Part shown: positions 18,141 through 28,835 of the stretch, piece after piece
How positions within the stretch are numbered: the stretch's first letter is position 1
Layout of the letters: the number at the start of each line of letters is the position of its first letter
Assembly: GCF_019393635.1 (NCBI RefSeq)
Contig: NC_057863.1
Location: forward strand, 645,892,660 to 645,956,659
Source of the DNA: Dromiciops gliroides
Taxonomy: Eukaryota; Chordata; Mammalia; Microbiotheria; Microbiotheriidae
Direction: 5' to 3'
Length of the DNA stretch: 64,000 nucleotides
Notes under the pieces: model-generated
Databases searched by the model: none
What the model was told of the DNA's origin: nothing
Seen by the model: the letters and a program-made list of their open reading frames with translations, nothing else
Made by a program: the position numbers and the translations under genes

Positions 18141-18552
18141 AAATGCAAGGTTCAGGTCCTATAGAAAACATCGGAACCCAGATATGCCTCATAGGAATAT
18201 CCATTTGCCAGTGGTATAGGGAATGGATTGGAGAAGGGAGAGACTGGCTGCAGGCACACTGGGAGGAGGGAGGCTTCTTGGGTGAGGCCCTGAGTGAGAG
18301 GGCTTGTGGATGGATGGGAAGGAGGGATGAGTTATGAGCGATGTGGAGGAGCTAGAACTGACAGGATTGGACAGCTCTTAGTACAGTGCCAGCACAGAGT
18401 AGGTAGTTAATAATGTTTATTGACTGATATATTGATTGGTTGCTAGTTGATTGGATATAGGAATTAGAGTGACTCATTGAGAAAAATTTCTAGGTTTCGA
18501 ACCTGGATGACTGGAATGTTGGTGGTACTTTCCCCAGAAATAAGACTGTTAG

Positions 18553-18725
18553 GGGCAGCTAGGCGGTGCGGTGGATAAAGTACCGGCCCTGGATTCAGGA
18601 GGACCTAAGTTCAAATCCGGCCACAGACACTTGACACTTACTAGCTGTGTGACCCTGGGCAAGTCACTTAACCCCAATTACCTCACTTAAAAAAGGAAAG
18701 AAAGAAGGAAAGAAGGAAAGAAGGA

Positions 18726-18793
<68 letters not shown>

Positions 18794-18796
18794 GAG
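18553..18796 (+). mobile_element. WSINE1-like SINE with (GAAA)n tail expansion
   Basis: The SINE body is followed by about 105 bp of GAAA/GGAAA repeats. Diverged TSD copies (GAAATAAGACTGTTAG and GAAATAGGATTGTTAG) lie outside both, so the microsatellite grew from the SINE tail. Confidence 0.9.
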
Positions 18797-19220
18797 AAAT
18801 AGGATTGTTAGAAGAAGAGAGTTCGGGGAAAAAGATAATGAGTTCCATTTTGGACATATAGACTTTGGGGTGTCTATGAAGATGTCCAGCAGGCAGGTGT
18901 GCTCAGGAGAGAGCAAAGGATAGATAGTTCTGGGAGTCATCTGCATAGGGATGATAATTGAGCCCATGGTAGCAGAGAAGATCACTAAAAGTGAGTAGAG
19001 AGAAGGGAAGAGGGCCTGAGACAGAGACTTGGGGAGTGATCTGGATGATGAACCAGCAAAAGAGACTGAGGAGGAGGGGTCAGACAGATAGGAGGAAAAC
19101 CAGGAGAGAGCCGGGGTGCAGAAACCTAGAGAGAAAAGAGAATCCAGAGGCAGGGGAATGGTCAAATGCTACAGAGAGAACAAAAAGGATGAGAACTGAG
19201 AAAAGGTCACTGGGTTTATT

Positions 19221-19368
19221 TATTTATTTATTAGCGAGGCAATTGGGGTTAAGTGACTTGCCCAGGGTCACACAGCTAGTAAGTGTTAAGTGTCTGAGGC
19301 TGGATTTGAACTCAGGTTCTCCTGACTCCAGGGCCAGTGCTCTATCCACTGCGCCACCTAGCTGCCCC
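19221..19368 (-). mobile_element. WSINE1-like SINE
   Basis: TSD CACTGGGTTTATT at 19208-19220 and 19369-19381. Confidence 0.93.
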
Positions 19369-19381
19369 CACTGGGTTTATT

Positions 19382-19970
19382 TTTAAAAATAAGTTTTATT
19401 GATTTCCTTTGTACTTATATCACAGTCATTTCCCATCCTGCCAACCTCAAGATCCAACTCGCCCAAATGACCAAGAAAAACAAATCAGTAAAAATACCAG
19501 ATGCAGACACTGTGTCTGATAATAATACTCTGTTCTATCAGTCCCTCTGCCATGAAGAAGGAGGTGTGTTTCATTTTCTTTCTTTTCTTCTACCTTCACT
19601 GGTTTTTCTTCTTTTACTCACAGTTCAACTGCATTTTATGAAACCTTTCACTTACATACTATGTGGTCCTAATATAGATCGCTTCCTTGGTTCTGCTTTG
19701 CATTGCATCAATTCATACAACTCTTTCCAGGTTTCTCTGAATTTTTTGCATTTATCATTTCTTTTTCTTTTTTCTTTTTGTGGGCAATGAGGGTTAAGTG
19801 CCTTGCCCAGGGTCACATAGCTAGTAAGTGTCAAGTGTCTGAGGCCAGATCTGAACTCAAGTCCTCCTGAATTCAGGGCCGGTGCTTTATCCACTGCGCC
19901 ACCTAGCTGCCCCCACATCTATCATTTCTTATTGTATAATACTATTCTCTTTCAGTAATATGTTTTTTGG
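19382..19970 (-). mobile_element. L1 3' fragment (interrupted)
   Basis: Antisense L1 3' sequence, including GCATCAATTCATACAACTCT and TTTCCAGGTTTCTCTGA, with a SINE inside. Confidence 0.65.
19763..19915 (-). mobile_element. WSINE1-like SINE
   Basis: TSD CATTTATCATTTCT / CATCTATCATTTCT at 19749-19762 and 19916-19929. Confidence 0.92.
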
Positions 19971-20212
19971 TCCACGAACGCCCAATATCTGATACCTAAG
20001 AGGAGTTCAATAAATGCTGATTGATTAGTAGTAGGGCCAAAGGAAGAATTTTGCTTTTGTTTTTGGTCTGGAAATCCATTTTCTCTCTAGGTCCTTGCTA
20101 CCTTGCTACCATAACCAATGCTGTCTAGCCATTTAGCAATAAAGAAATCATTGGTGATCTTGAGATGCTTTTGAGTTGTGGGGACACAAGTTTGCCTCTT
20201 TTATTGGCTTCT

Positions 20213-20361
20213 TTTTTTTTTTTTTTTTTAGGCAATGGAGGTTAAGTGACTTGCCCATGGTCACACAGCTAGTAAGTCTCAAGTGTCTGAGGCCGGATTT
20301 GAACTCAGGTACTCCTGAATCCAGGGCCGGTGCTTTAACCACTGTGCCATCTAGCTGCCCC
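20213..20361 (-). mobile_element. WSINE1-like SINE
   Basis: Exact TSD CTTTTATTGGCTTCT at 20198-20212 and 20362-20376. Confidence 0.93.
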
Positions 20362-20523
20362 CTTTTATTGGCTTCTAATGTCTCTCCAACCACAAAGCCT
20401 GGCCTCTCATCTCTAGCTTAAGTTGAGAAACCCTAAATCCACATTTCTGTCAGATATGACACAATCAATTTACAATTGTCTCATAGTCCCCAAAGAGTTC
20501 TTTGATTCATAATTCCCATGTAC

Positions 20524-20680
20524 TGGGCAGCTAGGTGGCACAGTGGATAAAGCACCGGCCCTGGATTCAGAAAGACCTGAGTTCAAACCCTGCTTTAGAG
20601 ACCTGACACTTACTAGCTGTGTGATCCTGGGCAAGTCACTTAATCCCCATTGCCCTGCAAAAACCCCAAAAAACCCAAAA
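20524..20680 (+). mobile_element. WSINE1-like SINE
   Basis: TSD CATAATTCCCATGTAC on the left; the same with one inserted T on the right (20681-20697). Confidence 0.92.
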
Positions 20681-20879
20681 ACATAATTTCCCATGTACAA
20701 AATTCATAGGTCTAAAACCAGTTATACATACATTATCAGCTGGGGAACAATGCATTGCAGCCATATGTACCATTAGTAAGTATTTTTACCTTTGAAGTGC
20801 TGTTTTTATCTGAAACCCTCTCAAAAATGCCTTTCTTCCGAAACTGTTTTTTTCTTTCTATATTTGTAACGTGAATGCA

Positions 20880-21130
20880 TTTTTTCCCTACCTCTTTCAG
20901 CAAAGAAAACATCCATTTAAGAAAAGAGCAATACCTTATGTGTAGATATTCTATATATATCCTGTGTTTTCTAATCTATGCATGTTGTCTCCCTCCAAAA
21001 GAATGTAGAATCTTTGATAGTAAAGATTATTTACTTTTTTGTCTGTGTAACCCTATGTCTAACACATTGTCTAGCACAGTGCCTGATATATGGTAGGTGA
21101 TTAATAAATGCTTGTTGATTGGTGGTAGGA
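20880..21130 (+). mobile_element. L2 3' end
   Basis: The tail GCACAGTGCCTGATATATGG then TTAATAAATGCTTGTTGATT is the classic L2 3' terminus. Confidence 0.75.
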
Positions 21131-21134
21131 ACAA

Positions 21135-21425
21135 GTGAAGGTTTTTTAAGAATAGAGGAAAGCTGGGCACGGGACAGCTAATAAATCCGCTTTGCTGGAA
21201 TGTAGAGTATATGAAGGGGATTAAAATGTCATGAAAAGTAGGTGGGAACAAGCCAAAATGTGGAGGGATTTAAATGCTGGGGCTGATGAACTTTGTATTT
21301 TAGCTTAGAGAAGAGGAAGCCCATGAAGGTTTTGGCAGGGGAACGACAGGGTCAGAGTGGATTATTTTGCAGCTGTGTGGAGAATGGATTGGATGATGGA
21401 GATCTGGAAACAGGAGTGACTCTAT
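21135..21425 (-). mobile_element. L2/CR1-clade LINE fragment
   Basis: Antisense text TGTGTGGAGAATGGATTGGA and the preceding segment match the L2/CR1 ORF2 fragments at 17.5-19.2 and 60.1-60.8 kb. Confidence 0.65.
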
Positions 21426-21595
21426 TACCCTTTGAATGACTTGCAATTAATTCCTTGGAGTCTTAGTTCCATGGTCTTCAGCCACATCGTATCATTGAAA
21501 CAATATGATATTAAAAAGAAAGCCTCTATTGTTTGCCTGTTTAGTTGTGGGCCAGTTCTTTATCTATCTTCAATGTCCATGATATATGTACTTAT

Positions 21596-21751
21596 TTTAT
21601 CTTTACTTTTCTCTTTCTGGGACAATGAGGGTTAAGTGATTTGCCCAGGGTCACACAACTAGTAAGTGTCAAGTGTCGGAGGTCAGATTTGAACTCAGGT
21701 CCTCCTGAATTCAGGGCCGGTGCTTTATCCACTGCTCCACCTAGCTGCCCC
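21596..21751 (-). mobile_element. WSINE1-like SINE
   Basis: Exact TSD GATATATGTACTTAT at 21581-21595 and 21752-21766. Confidence 0.93.
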
Positions 21752-21766
21752 GATATATGTACTTAT

Positions 21767-22322
21767 AAACCAGCTCTCTGGGCTGTCCATTCAAACTGTA
21801 TAATATAGTGTACATATTGATATTCTTCATCCACTTGGTTTTTTCTGTGTGGATAGTTAGGTTACAGTCTTAAGTGATTATGAATCTCACTTAGGAGGCT
21901 CTGTAATGTTTTGGGGCTGGATACAATTAGCCCATCAGAAGTATCGGCAGGACCTCATTGTCTTCCATTTGGGTTTTGCATTATAAGACAGTGAGCTAAT
22001 ACCTTTGGTGAACATACATCTTCCTTCTTCATGCCTCACTTGATAGTAATAACTCAAGGAGGAATCAAACGAAGTTCTCTCTTAAATCTTTGAAGGACAT
22101 ATTTTTGGAGGCATTAAAGCAACAGATTACTCTATGAAATCCAGTGCTCTAAAGCAAAATAATAACCAGACAACAAGCACAGAAACCAATACAAATCTTG
22201 TGTTTTCTTGTACTTTTCTTTCAACAGTGTGACTATAATGATGTCTGCTATAGAATATCTTTTGTGGAAGCCGACTGTTCCCTTCTCATAACTTCATCAA
22301 TAATGCCTTTGATACATCTGTA
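21767..22322. other. Unassigned AT-rich sequence
   Basis: No gene or repeat recognised. Probably decayed transposon sequence. Confidence 0.4.
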
Positions 22323-22332
22323 GATTTATCTT

Positions 22333-22488
22333 TTTTTTTTTTTTTTTTTTTTTGTGGGGCAATGAGGACTAAGTGACTTGCCCAGGGTCACACAGCTAGT
22401 AAGTGTCAAGTGTTGAGATAACATTTGAACTCGGGTCCTCCTGAATCCAGGTCTGGTGTTTTGTCCACTGCGCCACCTAGCAGCCCCA
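22333..22488 (-). mobile_element. WSINE1-like SINE
   Basis: TSD GATTTATCTT at about 22323-22332 and 22489-22498. Confidence 0.92.
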
Positions 22489-22504
22489 TGATTTATCTTA
22501 TAAA

Positions 22505-22640
22505 TATTTTATGGAGCCAATCAACAAGCATTTATTAAGCACCTGTTATGTGCTAGGCACTATGCTACAAAGAAAGGCCAGAGAAAATCTTTGCTCTCAG
22601 GGGACTCACAGTCTGCTGGAGGAGCTGGGAAGGTTGGCAT
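22505..22640 (-). repeat. L2 fragment
   Basis: CAAGCATTTATTAAGCACCT then GTGCTAGGCACTATGCTA is the reverse of an L2 terminal region. Confidence 0.65.
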
Positions 22641-23019
22641 ATGGGCTAGTAGATATTTTCTGGAATGGTTTTCTTGATAGTAAGGTAAGATGGTTACAAC
22701 CTGAATATTAAGTGCAGGAATGAAGGACAAAGGTAGCTAATTCTATCATGTTCCTCCAGTGTTGTTAAATGAGCAGTAATTCATTTACTAGGGGGTAATT
22801 TGCACGCTCTGGTCCCAGATGCCAAGGGCCACGAAATGAGTCAAAGGGAAATAAATGATTGTCGATTGCATTAGAAGTCCCTATTGTACTTTTTCTGTAA
22901 CTCTGCTGATTTGGACTTTCCTAGAAGGGAGCTGAGAGATAGCCCCCATTGAATCTGAACTCTCTGAATAGCTCACTACAATAGTGTGTGGGAGAAGGGG
23001 GGAGGTATAGCTAGATCCG

Positions 23020-23500
23020 TCAATCACCAAGAGTTTATTAACTGCCTACCTTGTGCCAGGCACTGTGCCAGGTGCCAGCCACATAAATATAGAGGTAAAA
23101 CAATTCCTTAATGCCTCATTCTCTCTCCCCTCCCTCCCCCCCCTCCCCCTCCCCCCGTATCAGTTTCTGTCATTTCTGCTTTCATAACATCTCCGAATAT
23201 GCTCCCCAGCCCTCGTCCAACACTGCCACCCCTCTGTAGCAGGCCCTCAGCATCTCACCTATGGACTGTTGCAATAGTCTCTGGTTGGTTTCCCTGCCTC
23301 CAGCCACTCTCCGCCTCAGTCCATCTTCCCTTCAGCTGCCAAAGTGATTTTCCTAAAAGCCCAGGTCTTACCGTGTTAAGCTCCCCTACTCCGATAAATA
23401 ACTCCTTGAAGGCAGGGCCTATCTTCTGCCTTTTTTTTTGGTATCCCCAGCACTTAGCACGATGTCTGGCACACAGCAGTCCCTTAATAAATGCTAGCTT
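23020..23500. mobile_element. L2 fragments, inverted then forward
   Basis: 23025-23110 is a minus L2 end (GTTTATTAACTGCCTACCTT). 23160-23500 is a plus L2 3' part ending GGCACACAGCAGTCCCTTAA then TAAATGCTAG. Confidence 0.7.
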
Positions 23501-23659
23501 GGGGGCAGCTAGGTGGTGCAGTGGATAAAGCACTGACCCTGGATTTGGGAGGACCTGAGTTCAATCTGGTCTCAGACAGTTGACATTTACTAGCTGTGTG
23601 ACCCTGGGCAGAGTCACTTAACTCTCATTGCCCCCGCCAAAAACAAAAAAAAAATTTTT
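23501..23659 (+). mobile_element. WSINE1-like SINE
   Basis: TSD AAATGCTA on both sides. Tail GCCAAAAACAAAAAAAAAA. Confidence 0.9.
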
Positions 23660-23835
23660 TAAATGCTAATATTCCTGGAGGTTTTCCTTTTGTGATCTCT
23701 TTCAGGAGGTGATTGGTGGATTCTTTCAATTTCTATTTTAGCTTCTGCTTCTAGAATATCAGGGCAATTTTCCCTCACAATCTCTTGGAGGATGGTGTCT
23801 ACTTCTTGTTTTGGTCATGGTTTTCAGGTAGTCCA
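23660..23835 (-). mobile_element. L1 ORF1-region fragment
   Basis: Antisense text resembling 43050-43200 (TTTCAGGAGGTGATTGGTGG, ATCAGGGCAATTTTCCCTC). Confidence 0.5.
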
Positions 23836-24009
23836 ATCTATTTAACCCTACAGGAAAGCAGGAGGGGAAAAGGATAAGGAAGGAAGGGTGAAAAAAAGGG
23901 AGTACAGAGCAGGGGAGGGGACAGTTAGAAGTAAAACACTTTTGAGGAGGAATAGTTAAAAGAAGATAGAAAATAGAGTAAATATCATGGGAAGGGAATA
24001 GGATGTGAG

Positions 24010-24465
24010 GGAAATAGTCATGATGATTGAATATAATGGCAAAACATATGGTACCTACCTTGCTGGGCTATTATGAAGAAAATTCTTTTGTCAAGTTTAA
24101 GGTACTATTACAGGTTATGATGAAGAGAATACTATCAGAAAAACCTGGAAAAGACCTACATGAACTGAAGCAGAGTGAAATGTACTGTATACAAAATAAC
24201 AGCAATAGTGTAAGATGATCTGCTGGGAAGTGTGTGGTCATTTTCAGCAAAGCAATGATCCAATATAACCTGAAGGACTTATTGAAAATGGCAACCCATC
24301 TACAGAGAAAGAACTGATAGTATCTGAAAACAGATGGAAACACATTTTTTCTATTTTTTTTTCTCCTCTTTGACAATTCCTCAGTCTGAAGTTTTGGGGT
24401 TTTTTGACTGTTTTCTCTCACAACTAGCTAATATGGGAATGTTTTCCATGACTACTCATGTATAA
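24010..24465 (+). mobile_element. L1 3' fragment
   Basis: TATCAGAAAAACCTGGAAAA and the later GCAAAGCAATGATCCAATAT match the L1 3' region at 48540-48690. Confidence 0.7.
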
Positions 24466-24469
24466 GTTT

Positions 24470-24606
24470 TTTTTTTTTTTTTTTGGTGAGGCAATTGGGG
24501 TTAAGTGACTTGCCCAGGGTCACACAGCTAGTATATGTCAAGGGTCTGAGGCCAGGTCCTCCTGAATACAGGGCTGGTGCTCTATCCACTGTGCCACCAG
24601 CTGCCC
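24470..24606 (-). mobile_element. WSINE1-like SINE with internal deletion
   Basis: About 15 bp of the B-box region (GGATTTGAACTCA) is deleted. Otherwise complete. Confidence 0.9.
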
Positions 24607-24639
24607 CTATAACTTATTTTGTTTGTTTGTTTATTTGGT

Positions 24640-24783
24640 TTTTTTTTGGCGGGGCAATGGGGGTTAAGTGACTTGCCCAGGGTCACACAGCTAGTAAGTA
24701 TCAAGTGTCTGAGGCCGGATTTGAACTCAGATACTCCTGAATCCAGGGCTGGTGCTTTATCCACTGCGCCACTTAGCCGCCCC
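24640..24783 (-). mobile_element. WSINE1-like SINE
   Basis: Complete inverted copy. Confidence 0.92.
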
Positions 24784-24861
24784 ATTCTCCTTATAGCTGA
24801 ACTCTGCTAAGTGTTGTCTCCTCCAATTAGATGAAATCTCCCCAAGAACAAGGACTGTGGG

Positions 24862-25012
24862 TTGTTTTTTTTTTTTGCAGGGCAATTGGGGTTAAGTGAC
24901 TTGCCCAGAGTCACACAGCTGGTAAGTGTCAAGCGTCTGAGGCCGCATTTGAACTCAGGTACTTCTGACTCCGGGGCCGGTGCTTTATCCACTGCGCCAC
25001 CTAGCTGCCCCC
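24862..25012 (-). mobile_element. WSINE1-like SINE
   Basis: Complete inverted copy. It is the third minus-strand SINE within 550 bp. Confidence 0.92.
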
Positions 25013-25014
25013 TG

Positions 25015-25090
25015 TGTTTTTCATAGTACTTAGCACAGTGCTTGGTGCTCTGTAAGCAGTTAATAAGTGCATTTCATTCATTCATTCATC
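25015..25090 (+). repeat. L2 3' tail
   Basis: TACTTAGCACAGTGCTTGGT then a (TTCA)n end. Confidence 0.65.
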
Positions 25091-25094
25091 CATT

Positions 25095-25855
25095 CACAGC
25101 TGACCACAGAGAGGCCCTCCTCTGTGGCTCTTCTGTTCAGCTCTGTGTCCTCCTGAGTCCCAGCTAGCCAATCAGACTGGGTGCAGTTCCAGTTACTGGG
25201 TCTCACTTTCTTCATCTGAAGAATGGGAGAGTTGGAGGGAATGATCTCTGCGATATTTTCCCTGATCGGAATCTCTTATCCTGGAGCACAGGCAGTCAGA
25301 GGCCAGAGGACTGTCAGGATGACTTCTGGAGGTGGCCCATCAGGTCAGACAGGAGGGTTTCAGTGAAGGAGGGAGGAGATCCTGGGTAGTGTGAGAGTCA
25401 ATTTTCAGTCTCTGGCCCTGAGGTCCCTGTGTAAGCTACAATTGCCTCTGGTTCTCCAAGATCCTGCCTCTCCCCTCCATCCCTGTCTCTTCCGCTAGAG
25501 GGCGTCCAGATTTCACGATCACTTCTGGCTCCCATCTCTGCTCTTTCCTCTGTAGGAGCCTCAGACAGGGGACCCAGCATCATCCCCAGTGCGAGCTTCT
25601 CTCCATCAGGAGGCGACAATCGACCTGGGAAGTCAGCCTGGTGGCTCACTTGAGTTTATTTCACTGTCCCTAGGTAAAGCTTCAGTCGACACAGAGTAGT
25701 GGAAATGACTTCTGCTCCCCTGTCCTGATCTGGGTACTTTGCCAGGAGGGAGGACCTTGACCCTGTTGGGAGTTGGGTAGAGACAGTAAGTACAGCTGGG
25801 CATAGGAACCCATGCACCGTGTCTGGAGTCCTGGGATGTCCTTAACCTGCCTAGT
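25095..25855. other. Mostly unique sequence with CTCF-like motif
   Basis: A MIR-like tail lies at about 25190-25280. CCGCTAGAGGGCG at 25492-25504 fits the CTCF core consensus closely. No convincing exon. Confidence 0.4.
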
Positions 25856-25870
25856 GAAAAAGTCCCAGGG

Positions 25871-26025
25871 GCAGCTAGAAGGTACAGTGGATAGAGCACT
25901 GGCCCTGGAATCAGGAGGACCTGAGTTCAAATTTGACCTCAGACACTTAACACTTACTAGCTGTGTGACCCTGGGCAAGTCACTTAACCCTCATTGCCCC
26001 ACCAAAAAAAAAAAAAAAAGAAAAG
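25871..26025 (+). mobile_element. WSINE1-like SINE
   Basis: TSD AAAAAGTCCCAGGGG at 25857-25871 and 26026-26040. Confidence 0.93.
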
Positions 26026-26339
26026 AAAAAGTCCCAGGGGATCAGGGCTACCTGGGGCAAAGTGTTGCTGCTTCCTCTAGGAGCAAGCCAGCAAATTAGG
26101 GCTTCAAAAGCTCCCTATAAGGGGATAGGTAGTTGTTCAGAGGTCTGTGCGAGCTGCTGATCCAGCTAAGCAGTTCCTGGAACTACTCTGACCCAGAGAG
26201 TACCAGGGTAGTGGGCAGCCTTCCTCATCAAAAGAATTCCCAGGTCTGGGGCCAAGGGCAGTGCCAGGATGGAATCCAGTAATTAAGGCAATCTTCCTGA
26301 GTAATGCTTCCTGGGAGCAGAGGAAGCAGGGAGAGGACA

Positions 26340-26440
26340 ATTAATCCATCAATCAATCAGTCATTGGGCATTTACTAAGAGCTTGCCACATGTCAGATAC
26401 AGGGCAAACCATAGTCCCTGAGGTCATAAGCAATTATCCA
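26340..26440 (-). repeat. L2 fragment
   Basis: ATTTACTAAGAGCTTGCCAC and the following text match the reversed L2 terminus. Confidence 0.55.
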
Positions 26441-26671
26441 AGCTTCTAGTATAATTCATGGGTAAGGATTTTGTAGGACTCAACCAAAGAGGAGAATTAT
26501 GCACTGGCAGAGCTAGAAGAAACCTGGAAAGGAAACTATGCCTGATTAAGAAAGCCCTGTATGTGGAAACTAATCACAAGCAGTCTTCTAGCCTCTGCTT
26601 AAATATCTCTAGATGATGGAGAACTTATTACTTCCCTTGGCAGTTTATTCTACTGTAAGTCATTTTGAATT

Positions 26672-27371
26672 TGTGATGTTTTAAAATCTAATGAGGGTCC
26701 CCGGGGCAGCTATGGTGGCGCAGTGGATAAAGCACCAGCTCTGGATTCAGGAGGAACCTGAGTTCTCATCCAGCCTCAGGACACTTGACACTAGTGTGTG
26801 ACCACTGAGCAAGTCACTTAACCCTCGTTGTCCCACAAAAACCCCAATCTAATGTGGGTCCTAACCTGCCTCTGCCCCCCCCAGTTTGGTGGGGGAAGCT
26901 GGATAAAATCACTGATAAAATTCAGCAAGAGTTTAGGCTTTTAAGATCTATTGAAGTGTATGAGGAAGTTAGTGAAGAGAGAGTCAGTTTAGGCCAGAGA
27001 GAAAACCCTTGCTTTTCCTAGCAGTCCACATGAAGTCCCTCACCCACGCCAAAGTCTCCATCTACCCGCACCAAACCAGTTCTGGACAAAAAAAGTGAGA
27101 TGCAGAGAGCCAGCCTCACCTTCCTAGTTCTGTCTCCCTCCCCAAAAGGGGAGGTCCTTCAAGCTGATTGGTTGAGGGTCATCTCCTGGTGACGTCAGTA
27201 GTCCACAGCCTCTGAGAACAACACCCCACTCAGGGCCAGCCAGGCATGGTCTCGATTTAATCATTCTTAAGTAGGTACTCAGTCAGTCCTCAGTCTCACC
27301 CAATTCAATCAATTCCAAATCAATCTTCATGGTGGGCCCCTGGGCCTGCCAAATCCCATTATTTGGTCACA
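26672..27371 (-). mobile_element. ERV solo LTR (family B), contains a SINE and a CRE
   Basis: The ends TGTGA...TCACA are inverted. The text CAGCAAGAGTTTAGGCTTTT resembles LTR family A (CAAGAGTTAGACTTTTAGGC), which suggests a related family. A palindromic TGACGTCA lies at 27190-27197. A clear 4-bp TSD was not found. Confidence 0.55.
26702..26848 (+). mobile_element. WSINE1-like SINE inside LTR
   Basis: TSD AATCTAATGAGGGTCC / AATCTAATGTGGGTCC flanks it. The CORE is slightly deleted. Confidence 0.9.
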
Positions 27372-27565
27372 ATATTTAGGAAGTTTTTTTTCCCCCCTCC
27401 TCCTTATATGGAGCTGGAAAATACCTTTCTGAAACCTTCATCTACTGCCAAAGAGAAGAAATCTAATCCCCCTTTCACGTGACCACCCTTGCAGTATTGA
27501 AGGTCACAGTCGTGTCCTCCCTTGAAGTCTTGTCTGATGCAGCAGCTTTAGTTTGGGGATGTAGA

Positions 27566-27800
27566 CTGTTAGGTGGCACAGTGGAGAGAGTGCCAGGCCT
27601 GGAGTCAGGAAGACCTGAGTTCAAATCTGGCCTCAGACACTTATTGGCCTTATGACCCTGGGCAAGTCACTTCACCCTGTCAGTTTCTTCATCTGTCAAA
27701 TGAGCTAGAGAAGGAAATGATAGATCACTGCAGTATCTTTGCCAAGAAAACCTCCTATGGGGTCAGAAGAGTTGGACACAACTAAATTGACTAAATGACA
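27566..27800 (+). mobile_element. Long CORE-SINE with RTE-like tail (MAR1-like)
   Basis: Head GGTGGCACAGTGGAGAGAGT, CORE, AGAGAAGGAAATGA, and tail GGGGTCAGAAGAGTTGGACA then ACAACTAAATTGACTAAATG. Confidence 0.8.
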
Positions 27801-27999
27801 ACAATTGTCTCACCATCTCCAGGTTAAACCTTTACTGGAGCTTTCAGCAAATCTATGTATGGGATGGACTCCAGTCCTATCACTGGGTTCTCTCCTTGGA
27901 CATTCTCAAAGTTATCAATGCCCTTCTTGAAATGCAGTCCAGAACTAGACTCATTATCCCCATGGGCCTCAGACCAGGACTATCTCCTCCTCTATGGAT

Positions 28000-28835
28000 G
28001 GGGTCTTGTCTCAATGCAATCCTCTTAGCTCTATGCACAGGATACTTAGCAACCCAAGGAGGCACAGCAGAACCTTATTCTTTTTATTTTATCCCAGGGC
28101 AAACTAGTGGTACAAGAAGAGTCATGCCAGACCCTATGGCTCTGGATTTCTATCTCTTGTGTTGTAAAATGGGATGCTCTGGCCCTGCATTCTCAGAAGC
28201 CAGGCTTGTTTATTGTCCCTCAGGTTTCCCTCAGGAGTGTGTGGGGGTGTTTCTTCTCTCTGCTGTTGGGTGAATTACTCATGGACATACTCCCCTCCCT
28301 CTTTTTGGGAGGCACCAGTTCCATTTAACAACTTTACATTAAGAAGTTTTATTTAAAAAATGGATATTTCTTCAAGAATATAGCAAGCATGAAAAGTACG
28401 AGACATTCTCCCTAACATTTCTAGGACATACTCTCATCAGAGGGGGGAGTGGGGTGTAGGCCATAACTTAGCTCAGTTCCTAGAGAGTATTAGTTCCACC
28501 AAGTTTACCTTCATATGTGTCATGACTTCCATCTACCAGTGAGCTAAGGATCATGCTCCTTGGGACGTCCATGTTGGGCTGGTAGGTAATGCCCATCCTG
28601 GAGTCTGATGTCTGGGTTCTAGTGGCTCACTTTCCATGGTTGGAGATGCTACTCCTTGCACTTAGAACAGAAAAAATGAACAAAAGGACCCAAATTCAGG
28701 CCAGTTTCTCAGGGGATATATGTCCTGAAAAGTGAAGGCTCATTCACAGCTGAAAAGAAAAGATCAAAATTAGTATTAACTCTAGTTCTTCAATAGTATG
28801 GATTTCTACAGTATTATCCTATAATGTAACTGATT
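28000..28835. other. Unassigned sequence
   Basis: No family recognised. The 125-codon ORF at 27896-28273 starts inside the L3/CR1 element and has no domain I can name. Confidence 0.4.

Larger units (their letters stand above)
17505..19207 (-). mobile_element. L2/CR1-clade LINE ORF2 remnant (interrupted)
   Basis: On the minus strand the decayed reverse-transcriptase text reads TPALSWFSSYLSDP, FAGSSSRSLP and, further on, CLLDIFIDTPKSICPKWN, which corresponds to the L2/CR1-type RT and its downstream region. It is broken by stops and by a MIR relic (17770-17945), a hAT-like element (17955-18140), a short L2-tail-like segment (18370-18435) and a SINE (18553-18796). Confidence 0.7.
26500..28000 (+). 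mobile_element. L3/CR1-type LINE, split by LTR and SINE
   Basis: AGCCTCTGCTTAAATATCTC (26590), AGGAAGTTTTTT (27378), then CCCCTTTCACGTGACCACCC (27470) and AATGCCCTTCTTGAAATGCA (27917) follow the known order of the mammalian L3/CR1 3' region. It is interrupted by the LTR at 26672-27371 and the SINE at 27566-27800. Confidence 0.65.

Noticed and set aside
27896-28273. 125-codon ORF as a novel gene
   Set aside because: It starts inside an L3/CR1 fragment. No splice context, signal peptide or domain could be supported.
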